NCBI GenBank assembly: GCA_037974965.1
Contig: JBBPFI010000002.1
Span: forward strand, 1,798,001 to 1,862,000
Reading direction: 5' to 3'
DNA from: Dacryopinax spathularia
Taxonomy: Eukaryota > Basidiomycota > Dacrymycetes > Dacrymycetales > Dacrymycetaceae
Length of the DNA: 64,000 nucleotides
The notes under the pieces are model-generated. The model saw only the letters and a program-made list of their open reading frames with translations, ran no database searches and had not been told where the DNA came from. Each line of letters opens with the position of its first letter. The stretch's first letter is position 1. This document shows, piece by piece, positions 24,201 to 33,092 of this stretch. Both the position numbers and the translations under genes were made by a program.

Positions 24201-24734
24201 GGAGCGCTTCGTAATCGTGAGTATCTACTCTGCTCTTTCTCGAGGCGATCCTTATATCATCTCAAGATCGCGCATGGTTTCTACAGGTGCCAGACATGCC
24301 AGCGTTGCTGGTCGCAAAGCAAGACGAAGAAAAGCCAAAGCAAATGGACGGAGACCTGCTGGCGTGTACTAGGTGAGAAATGCACGCATTGTAGCGGAAA
24401 ACAAGTACCCTGCATGTTCCGCACCGACAAGATGGTGGACAGTAAGCATGGCGAGCGGCTGATGGTCCGAGCTACTAATCTGGCTGCAGTACCTCACGAT
24501 TGTTACGAATGCGAGACGGATTTCAGCAAGCTGGCAGCGGAACTCGACGAGCAAGAGCAGGCGACTTGGCCAGAGTTTGCCGTCGGAATCGCTAAATGGA
24601 GTACGCCAAGTAAACCTTTCTTGTGGACGCAGCAAGGTCGTATATTCCGCTTACGCGGACGCCCTCCCGAAACCAAGCAGGAAAAAGCGGAGAAAAGGAA
24701 GAAGAAGAAGCGGCAAAAGAGGACAGAGAAGTGA
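21280..24734 (+). CDS. Unrecognised large protein, about 1060 residues, with C-terminal Cys cluster, loop gene C
   Basis: The start is at 21280 or the in-frame ATG at 21346. Short introns join SKLL to NPLIKLYFF, RELW to DIIWNAAM, TTDAW to IQFLLEHY (in-frame 60-nt intron), CRLL to GLFYACFES, and RFVI to IAHGFYRC (50 nt). The first 550 residues are helix-rich with no known domain. An acidic, Ser/Pro-rich linker follows (about 23270-23880; KRRRTQQEDTD looks like a nuclear signal). Then comes a conserved-looking WISIHEDCRRADNPYY region and a Cys cluster: CQTCQRCW, TCW, CTHC, VPCMF, CYEC. This may bind zinc and resembles Cys-rich tails of other repeated basidiomycete proteins. The chain ends in a Lys/Arg tail. 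A DNA-binding role is plausible but not shown. Confidence 0.6.
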
Positions 24735-25059
24735 GCTTCCCCGTCTAGTGCCCTTCTCAGTAGCGGGTCGTTGCCATAGTGTGCGAGTTGTGTATCCGCA
24801 GATAGGACGATAAGGATTCGAATCCGCTTTCTGCCCATAGCGACAACCCAGGGGAACGGTCCTGGAACTATGGATTGTCCAGAGGCACGAGGACACAGGC
24901 CGCGGCGGCTACCCTGTAGCCTGATGCGACGCACTGAAACCGCGACGATCATTGTCAACATTTAAAGACCGGATCTATACAACGTAGCTCTTGTTAAAGG
25001 ATTTTGGGACTGGCTCCGCAAGGTAGCGGTACGCCGTCCAGTCAGTACTATACTGGCGA
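24735..25059. other. Spacer between loop gene C and the right arm; no gene
   Basis: No coding signal. The boundary with the right arm at 25060 is abrupt. Sequence on the helicase side of the breakpoint has no similarity to the helicase continuation found on the left. Confidence 0.5.
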
Positions 25060-25660
25060 TCAAGCAGCGCTCCAGTGCCTTCGGAGAGCTACGAATAGCC
25101 GCCGCCATATCCGCCGCTGATCCCTCTCCTAGCCCGATACCGGCCCACGAGTGGAGAGTAGTACCCCCAATGTGAGAAGCAGCAAGTCTGGTCGTTGCGC
25201 AGACTCCGATTGCGCTGCGAGGGTGGATCTCTTCTAGCGCTTTGATGATGGCAAGTAGCGCAACTGTCTTTCCGGTGCCTGCAAGAGTAATCAATAACCC
25301 AGTATCCCTTCGAATAGTAGGCAGCACACCTGCTGCTCCACTGAAGAAGAAACTGCGCCCCTCCCTTGCGCGGCCGACTAAGTATTTCTGCTCATACCCC
25401 AGACAGATGCTTTCATCGTTTATTGTCTGGTCTGGCGAATGGAAGTCAACCTGCAAGAGCGGGGTATCCGGTTCCCCCCTAGGAGGAGCCTCGTCCAGGG
25501 CAGATCCAGGCGTCCAGGTTACTGCTGGGGTCGGGTTGAGAGGTGCGTACGAATGACGTGCCACACGAGACATCATGCGTCTCATGAATTCCACCCGGCA
25601 GTCCGCCTGAGTTTTGAGATGCTTCTCGCGCTTTTGCAGCGGTATTCCGTAGTAGTTCAT
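25060..25660 (-). pseudogene. PIF1-family helicase, 3'-truncated right copy
   Basis: An inverted copy of the first 600 bp of the left helicase gene, carrying the start codon, Walker A (AAGTGKT across the intron) and motif Ia (ATTRLAASHIGG, with Arg in place of Gly). It stops where the inverted repeat ends, just after ALERCL. Motifs II-VI are missing, so no helicase activity is expected. It differs from the left copy by Leu for Pro before the intron end and by the Gly to Arg change. The truncation is exactly the duplication boundary. Confidence 0.85.
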
Positions 25661-25913
25661 AGCAAGGTGGTGCGTCGAGGTGAACGTTGCAGACAGCAGG
25701 AGACATGCAGTAGGGATCAGCAGAGTCGACGTCAGGGCGTTCAACCTGGGCGTGCGGGACACATTCTCGCCCTGCTAGAACTTCCGCCTGTACGACCACT
25801 TATCCGCTCTGTATTATTCTCCTCACTGTACTTCCAAACATACCCATTCTCTCCTCTGACAACAACACACTTTCAGCCATCGCCTCTACTTTAATCACCG
25901 CTTATCAGCTGCC

Positions 25914-27925
25914 ATGATCGTACTGAATGCTACCGTAAGCCCCAGCGCTGCTAGAGGTTAGTCTCCTTTCTGGGGTCGGGATCTGCAGCTGAGTATTAGA
26001 CCTGTATGAGATCCTGCGGAGCTTGAGCAAGTACGGCGATGAGATGGAGATTATCACTATGCCTGACGAGGTGCGCTGCCTGCAAGGCCGTTCACGTTTA
26101 CAGTTTCTGATGTGCATATAGCTACACCTTCGGACATGGTGTATGGCCCGTTCTGCTCATGCAAAAGCTGTCCTTCATCGGTCATTCTTTATGAAGTATC
26201 ATACGCCTGGTCTCTCGCCGAATATTCTCTACCAGCCCTCCCCTGTATCTCTGGCCGAAGGGGACCAGGATTCATCGTTCCTGTACATCAAGCTGCTCGA
26301 AACGCGCTTCAACGCGCTCCCCTTCAAAGCGGCTGGCCTAATCTCTGCCACCATTCTCATCTATAAACCATCCGAAGATATGGAAGAAGACGAGGACGAG
26401 TATCCCGACTGGATGGAACACGAGCATGGTGTGGAGAGTGCATTTTTCGTCAGGTTCTCCCTGCCTCACGGTGAGCCTGAGCTTTACTTCGAGCCGCATC
26501 GTGTCAACTGACGCATATATGCTATGTTCTGCTAGGTGTTTCGTACACGTACCGCTTTGAACTCATCGACGTGCCGGACGCGCCTAATCAACCCAGGATG
26601 GATGAAGATTTCGGGCTGCTTCCTCACCTCGTTCTCAGCCCTATGGCATGCAAGTCCATCAACAAGGTGCTGCATGCTTTCACATCGAAGGCGGATGGCT
26701 TTGTGATTATAACCTTCGAGGAAGACCTCGTTAAAGTAGAAGCCGTTGCTGGTTGGTCCCCACTCCTAGGTCTGGAACCATTGCTGACATACACATCACA
26801 GGGCGCGGAAAGCTTTACACGGAGCTGAGCTTCTTTAAAGCGGACCTGATCGAGTCTAGTCCCACCCCGGAACCCTTCTCCTTCAACGTCAACAACAGGT
26901 ACTTTGCCGTAAGCGATTCAGGCTTAACGAAATGATCCTCTGGCTCATGTCATTCAAGGCTGCTCTCGCGCTCGTTGCCAAAATGGATAGGAACATCAGA
27001 TGGACATACACATCCGCGCCGAGTCCGCTGGTGATGACGATATCTGATTCGTTTCCCCCCAAGGACGCGGTTCAAGACTGGTATGTCGAGTACTTCTTGG
27101 CAACCAGCGACGGGTTGCCTTGGGGACCGCATGCTACGGCTGCGGCGACCGCTGTGGCCATGGCTACGGTGCAGGAGCAACTAAATGCTATCGCTTCTCC
27201 CACCCACGGGTCTCTGCGCCGCAACAGGACGCCGACAACGCCTACGACGCCAACTTCGCATAAAAGGCGCCGTATCGAAGATAAAGAGAACCGTCCGCAC
27301 AGTCCCTCCCCGGCCGCAGCACACCGGATCAAGGCTCTTCAGGCTCGAGAAGAGCGCAGCTCTCTGCGCGTTTACGGGGGTGAGGTGAACGAGGGGGAAG
27401 CGGCAGACATCATGAGCCGCCTCGACACGGCTGCGATCCTTGCCGAGTCAGACATCGATTTGGACGATGCCGCGCCACCCGGACCTTCCTCATCCACGGC
27501 GCCCACGTACCATACTTCTGGAGAAGCTGATGATCATCGCGGCAGTGTGGACGACCGTATCTCTCTTAGCCCCTTCCTGATGTTTACGCCGTACAATGCC
27601 TCTGGAGCGATGAAGGACGAGGCTGACGCGGATATCACGCCCATTCCAACCCGTGCAGTTGGCACATACCAGGAGCCGGTGAGCAGGACCTATTAGATCT
27701 GAGGACTCCTAGCTAAGTGGTGGCAGACTATCAACCCCGTATACCTTAGTGGTTCCTATCATTCGACCGGTGATGCCGCCAACAATAACAACGTGGATGC
27801 TGACGAGTCTGAGGAGTACGGGCCTACTCAGCACCAAGGACCCAATGTCGTGAGTCGGTCTCTACTCTGGTTTCGGCTGACCTGACGACGACCTGTAGTT
27901 CCGTTCTCTCTTCGACTCTCTCTAA
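25914..27925 (+). CDS. rad9: Rad9-like checkpoint clamp protein (9-1-1 complex), right copy
   Basis: A complete second copy of the Rad9-like gene in opposite orientation, with the same start (MIVLNATVSPSAARD), PCNA-like halves, nuclear-type basic stretch and FRSLFDSL tail. I found no protein difference from the left copy. Its divergent partner here is only a truncated helicase. The exon plan is easiest to read on this strand: introns near 25955-25998, 26071-26121, 26471-26535, about 26746-26800, 26899-26921 (23 nt), one after YQEP near 27680, and one near 27850-27898. The splice into the acidic tail EEYGPTQ was not resolved exactly: the obvious donor after YQEP leads into a short alternative ending. 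A host Rad9 gene presumably exists elsewhere. Confidence 0.78.
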
Positions 27926-28519
27926 GACAAACAAGAGCCTATCCTGTGATGGGACGCATGCAAACCCCACACAGCCGGACGTCCAGCAAGTTCTGCTCTA
28001 TCGCTACTACCTGACCTGTATATTATGGACACTACACTCTTATGCTGCACCTGGCAGTACGACTCGCAAGATTCTCCCGCTCTACAACCACAATTACGAC
28101 CGCTATGATTCAAATCATTAGATCGCCCACGACCGCCACGATTACGATAACAATTTCCGTTTCTCTTCTCATCCACCACCGTCGCAGTAAAGTAGACACG
28201 CTGTTACAAAACGCCGCAGGACGCTAAGATCACGATACGCTTTCCGATCCTCATCGCATCGTACGCTGTTGTACAGTAGTCTAGCAGATTGGGGGATACG
28301 TACCCTGAACATAAAATGTGACATTGTTAGACATGACCGCTGCACCTCACCGAACTGCTATGCTTTTTTCGTATCACTATGCTCTGCTTCGTGCTCCTTG
28401 CAAGCTCGCTCTCGCGGATGAAGGATGCGTCGTCATTGTTGACAGAACAAGCAGGATTATTCAACTATAGGGAGCAAGCATTACGCTGCGATATGAACCT
28501 AGCACTGTAGTCCGGACAT

Positions 28520-28930
28520 TCTCTCCTCCGCTTTCCTCTCCGCCGCTTTCCTCTTCCCCCCCCTCTCCTCTCCCTCCCGCTTTCCTCTCCCTCCCGCTGT
28601 CTCTCCCTCCCACTTTCTCTCCCTCCCGCTGTCTCTCCCTCCCACTTTCTCTCCCTCCCGCTGTCTCTCCCTCCCACTTTCTCTCCCTCCCGCTGTCTCT
28701 CCCTCCCACTTTCTCTCCCTCCCGCTTTCCTCTCCCTCCCCCTTTCTCTCCCTCCCGCTTTCCTCTCCCTCCCGCTTTCTTCTCCCTCCCGCTTTCCTCT
28801 CCCTCCCGCTTTCTTCTCCCTCCCCCTTTCTCTCCCTCCCGCTTTCCTCTCCCTCCCCCTTTCTCTCCCTCCCGCTTTCCTCTCCCTCCCGCTTTCTCTC
28901 CCTCCCGCTCTCCTCTCCCTCCCGCTTTTT
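28520..28930 (-). repeat. G-rich minisatellite, right copy
   Basis: Inverted counterpart of 10556-11085, with fewer repeat units; the G-rich strand is the minus strand here. The length difference between otherwise near-identical arms shows that the array changes faster than the surrounding DNA. Confidence 0.95.
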
Positions 28931-29045
28931 CGTCGCTCTGGAGGTCTTCATGGGACATATACAGAGGTGGTGAGCCGACGAGGAAGGCATTCACAAGAAC
29001 GTGCATTATGGAGCAGTTTCAGCCCATTGATTAAGCCAAGGAGCG

Positions 29046-29303
29046 TTCTGTGAGAATCTATGAGGATTTTTACGAGCTGTGTGACTAGGAAGAACGCTCT
29101 TCAACGATGCACGACATTGGATGGATGGGATGAATGGGGGACACGTTAGGGCGATAAGTTTACGACAGGCCGCATCGATGCTAGGATCTTGCGCATGCGA
29201 CATCCGATTCTGAAACGCCTGTCAGTCCTATGCTGTTCCATTTGGCCATTGGCATGCACCCTCCATCCAGCCTCTAGCCACGCACCTTTTATCCCAACCA
29301 TTG
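29046..29303 (-). repeat. Older dispersed repeat X, right copy (decayed)
   Basis: Reverse-complement match to 16533-16792, starting 4 bp outside the right arm. The open frame seen on the left is interrupted several times here, so this copy is a relic of the small hypothetical gene. Confidence 0.85.
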
Positions 29304-29394
29304 TAGGTTGTGGGCTTCAGGGTAGGAAGAAGGATGGTGCAGCCGTGTACACCGGCCATTGAGGCCATCTGCAAACTCAGTGCCAAGGACATCA

Positions 29395-29660
29395 GGGTGG
29401 AACGGGCAGGAAAGCTGGAACGGGCAAGAAAGCGGGAGGGCGGATAAAGCGGGAGGGCGGATAAAGCGGGAGGACGATAGAGCTGGACGGGAGAGGGCTG
29501 GACAGAGGAAGACGAAGGGCGGGAAAGACGGAGGGGAAGAAAACGGGAGGGACGATAAGCAGGACGACGAGAAGCCGGGAGGGGCGAGAAAGCGGGAGGG
29601 CGAGGGAGACGGGGGGCGAGAAAGGCAGAGGGGCGAAGCGGGAGGGGAGAAGTTGGAGGC
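29395..29660 (+). repeat. Second G-rich degenerate repeat tract
   Basis: Diverged units such as AAAGCGGGAGGGCGGAT and GCGGGAGGGGCGAGAAA with the G-rich strand on plus, opposite to the neighbouring right-arm minisatellite. It resembles that minisatellite in composition but is much more degenerate, so it is probably an older array of the same kind. Confidence 0.8.
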
Positions 29661-29741
29661 ACGATGGTCCAATGGCGTTGCGTGACGTCGGGAGCACAGA
29701 TCTAGAGGGGAGACGGAACCGCAGGAGAGCACATGCGTGAG

Positions 29742-32700
29742 TTATACTTTGGTAGAAAACAAGAACATGTCAAGATCCAGGTACTTGTTTAAGAAGAAGT
29801 ACCGGCATTCATCCAATATTTCCTCTCCTGCCAAGTCTACACTGTCAATTTCGGCCGCTTGTAACATGCAAGTGCGGCGGATGGCGCTGAGGGGTAGTAT
29901 ACTTGCCAGGCAACCACCGCGTCCCGTGAGTTGTCGGCAATAGAGCGGAAAGCCAGAGGGGTGAGAGACAGTAGCATCTACGCCGTACCATTCAACATAT
30001 ACAAGTGGTTCTTCCCAGCCTTGGTACAGGGCGGAGCAACCCAGTGGGGTGGTGAGTTTGAAGATTAGCCGCACTCGCGCCACACCGAAGTCGTCAACAC
30101 CTATGACGTCGTCAAGGGTGAAAATGCAGGATCACTCATGGCACTCACTTAACGATCCAGACTGTCCGTCAGTAAGCACCGTATCGAAGCGAGCCGCGTG
30201 ATCCTTGACTAAGCGCGATTCCGCTTTACTGCGAGAAACCGATGCGTGAACGGTGGAGGCATGCTTTCGAGCCCCCGTCACTGTCTCGACCGTTGCCTGA
30301 GCCCACACCGATATGGGTCCTATCAAGTGAGGGGCGATGTTTGCGGCTGTGGCAGGAGGAGAGTGTCCGCGATCTCTAGCACGTCTGAGAGCATACTGTC
30401 TCAAAGCAGAAAAGAAGTCCAGGCATGCCCAGCCCTGTGGGTCCACGATGTTCTCCAGGGATACTCGCTGATAAGTGGGATTTTTAGCTAGACGATAACT
30501 GGTCATTGGCGTAACATAATCCTGCTGTGTGTTCTGCCCGGTGGTTGACTGAGGCGGTTCTAAGGGGAATTTAGTATTCCCGTTGAAGGAGAAGAGGTTT
30601 CTTCCGCTCACCGCCTCTTCGCCAATGGACCAGCGCTCGGAATCCTTGCAGGGTCTCGTGTCGGCACACCCACAATGCCATTTCCTGGGTTGCCGTATCT
30701 TTCCGTCGACTGCTGCTCCGAAAAGGACGCTTGGTAAGATCGATGTGGAGACGTTCGCTGAGCTCGGTAGTTCGCCCATCTAGTGATCCACCCTCCACAA
30801 TGTGCCAGACATAATGGACCAGCGAATGTAACTTCGGTATACAGAACGGATTCTCTGCGGAGAGTTATAGTGACCATTGGCGAGTTTTGTGTACGACTCA
30901 CGATTACCATCCTCCGACAGGCCTTTGTCGCTTCGAATTCCCAAGTTCGTGAGTCCATGCTTGTTTTTGTGGAAAGCCAGCAGCGCCTTCCGCAGTAAAG
31001 GAAGTGTGCGGTCTGAGTGTACAGGCAGACATGCAGCGTAATAGAAGTCCACAAGGGCGCAGACAACCTTCATTACGTGCGCCCCGTCGTCGCCCTTGTT
31101 CCGTAACGTGACAGATCCGCATACGGCACCTGGGAGGACACGGATGAGGTTTTTAACCTCACCCCCAGTGAGGCGAGGGTAGTCAGGGAAGCCTCCACTG
31201 TACGTTTGTGCACCATGTGTAGGCGGGACGGCCCTGAAACAACGATCGATGTCCCTCTTTCCTATTACCGTCTTCACCCATGACATGAGGTGCTTGACAA
31301 CCCCCTCTAGCAGTTGATGCAGAGGATCAGGCCATATGGAAGAATGGATTTCGGCATGCGGAAGGTCTGCAAACAGAGGCTCAGGGACGGCAGCAAGAGA
31401 GAGAGCTCGGGTGACGGCGTTATACGAACGCAGCGCCCCAGTGAGGGTGTGTGTGGCTGGATTTGCGACGAGTTGTACAGGAGGACGTTCAGGATGACCA
31501 TTTGTAGGCAGGAGGACCGAGTCATTCTGCAACGATGGTTCGGCGACCAGAGTAGTATCGACGATGTCATCGTTTGACGCGGTCACCACGTGCCCTCTCA
31601 AGATGTCGACAGTAACTTGCTGCTTCCGGGGCTTGCAGTCAACGGTGCAGCGATTGACGTAGACATCTTCTTTGCCCGTGAGCTCCATACCCATTTCCTT
31701 CCAAGCAATATCTCCGATGGGACAGCGGCGATGTCGAGTGCATGTAACTAGGCATTGTTCCGGATAATCGCCTGAGAAGCCGGCCAAAACGGGATAACAG
31801 CGCCTCGTTAGACCGTCTCCGGATACCAGGTCGATCCCTTTGGAGCCTGCAAGCTTCGTACCCTCCAGCAGTCTTCCCATACAGAAATGGAAGAGGCGTT
31901 GCCGTGCCACTTTAGCGCCTTCCTCGCTGAGACCCAAGTTATCGAAGGTGTCGGTGGGCAAATACCCTACAACAACGGTTGCCCCCATCGAAATGGTCTT
32001 ACGAATTGCTATCGGAAGGTTCCCGATCGTCATATAAACCGGATAACCTTGCCGATTTCCGGAAAATTGCGTAACTTGGGTCTTGTCCGTTGCCAGAATA
32101 TAAGGTACGAGCGTTGCACCGGCAGGAAGCTGACCCTGTCAGGCCGATCATGATCAGTATGTAGTTTTGCCTCACAGACCTCTCGAGACCAACCTGTACC
32201 CGGTGCCACCAGTTTCCCATCCAAAGCTCCAAGTAGAGCCTTACGTTTTCGTCGGCGTTGGCGAAATGCATCTCGGGAACGAAGTGCAGTTGATTGGCAA
32301 ACCGAGGGTCACCCCAGAGCATACGTATGGCGTCCATAATGCTCCTGTACCAGAAGATTGAGACGTGGTGCGTATTTTGCAGCGGGATCTCAGCTTGGTG
32401 CCAATACAAGCGGGGGACTGGAAGCTCGTTGTCAATTTTCTGATTCAGCTGATCCATAGTTCTGAACGAGAGTCCCAGCATGTCAACCACCTGCGCGCCT
32501 TGAGCGATTTGATAACTCAGCAGCATGCTCATGACTCACATCAGAGGTAAGAAATCGGTCTGCAGCAGCCTTACTGATGGACTCAGCCTTCAGCCATTGA
32601 GCCACATGGAAGTCGACCGAGGACTCGAATGGATGCCAGATGTTACCATTGGGGACTGCGCGGGCCTGACCCCTTGGATCCGACTGGCGGTCTCGAGCGA

Positions 32701-33092
32701 GCGGTACTCCAGCCGGTATGGCGTACTGCCGAATGTGATGGGGCTTGCCATACACTTCCTGCAGGTATCCGCTGGGATATCGGTGTTGGGGGGGAGAATT
32801 GTGTTCTCGGAAAGTTGGTGTATCCGAATCGTCGACAGAGTCGACAGGTACTGGGGAGTGACGGTAGGCGTCCATGATGTTCAAGACGCTTGATCCGTCA
32901 ACCAAGATTGTATCCTCAACTGCGTTCTGGCCTCCTGCAGCAAAAATATTCGTGTCCGCAATCACGGTGAGGTCGTCTGAGCATAGTTTCCCGGTATCGC
33001 ACGAAACAAGGTGTAGATCTCCATTGGGTTGCATGCTGCATCAAAGAAGCCCAGCTCGAGAACGCGCGATCGCAGCCAACGCAGGTGGGCAT
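29742..33092 (-). CDS. Plavaka transposase (CACTA/EnSpm superfamily DNA transposon)
   Basis: A multi-exon gene for a Plavaka-type DDE transposase of about 1000 residues. In order from ATG 33092: an N-terminal zinc finger MPTCVGCDRAFSSWASLMQH (C-x2-C-x12-H); NIWHPFESSVDFHVAQWLKA; LSFRTMDQLNQKIDNELP; FWYRSIMDAIRMLWGDPRF with MHFANADENVRLYLELWMGNWW; then TDKTQVTQFSGNRQGYPVYM and MTIGNLP, VVVGYLPT, LVSGDGLTRRCYPVLAGFSG and SGDYPEQCLVTC; HSSIWPDPLHQLLEGVVKHL; TELSERLHIDLTKRPFRSSS; and the C-terminal VARVRLIFKL, YVEWYG, GGCLASILPLSAIRRTCML. This is the complete Plavaka motif series. Frames change at about six points with plausible splice signals, so it may be intact. It lies next to the right end, as expected for the mobilising gene of the element. 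Confidence 0.85.

Larger units (their letters stand above)
25060..29042 (-). repeat. Right arm of the 4-kb inverted repeat
   Basis: Reverse complement of 10442-14542; coordinates of the unique part map as left = 39602 minus right. It carries the truncated helicase, the second Rad9-like gene and the shorter minisatellite. The inner spacer between arms is about 10.5 kb. Confidence 0.95.

Noticed and set aside
24805-24830. tRNA B-box-like word GGATTCGAATCC
   Set aside because: No matching A box or cloverleaf can be built around it.
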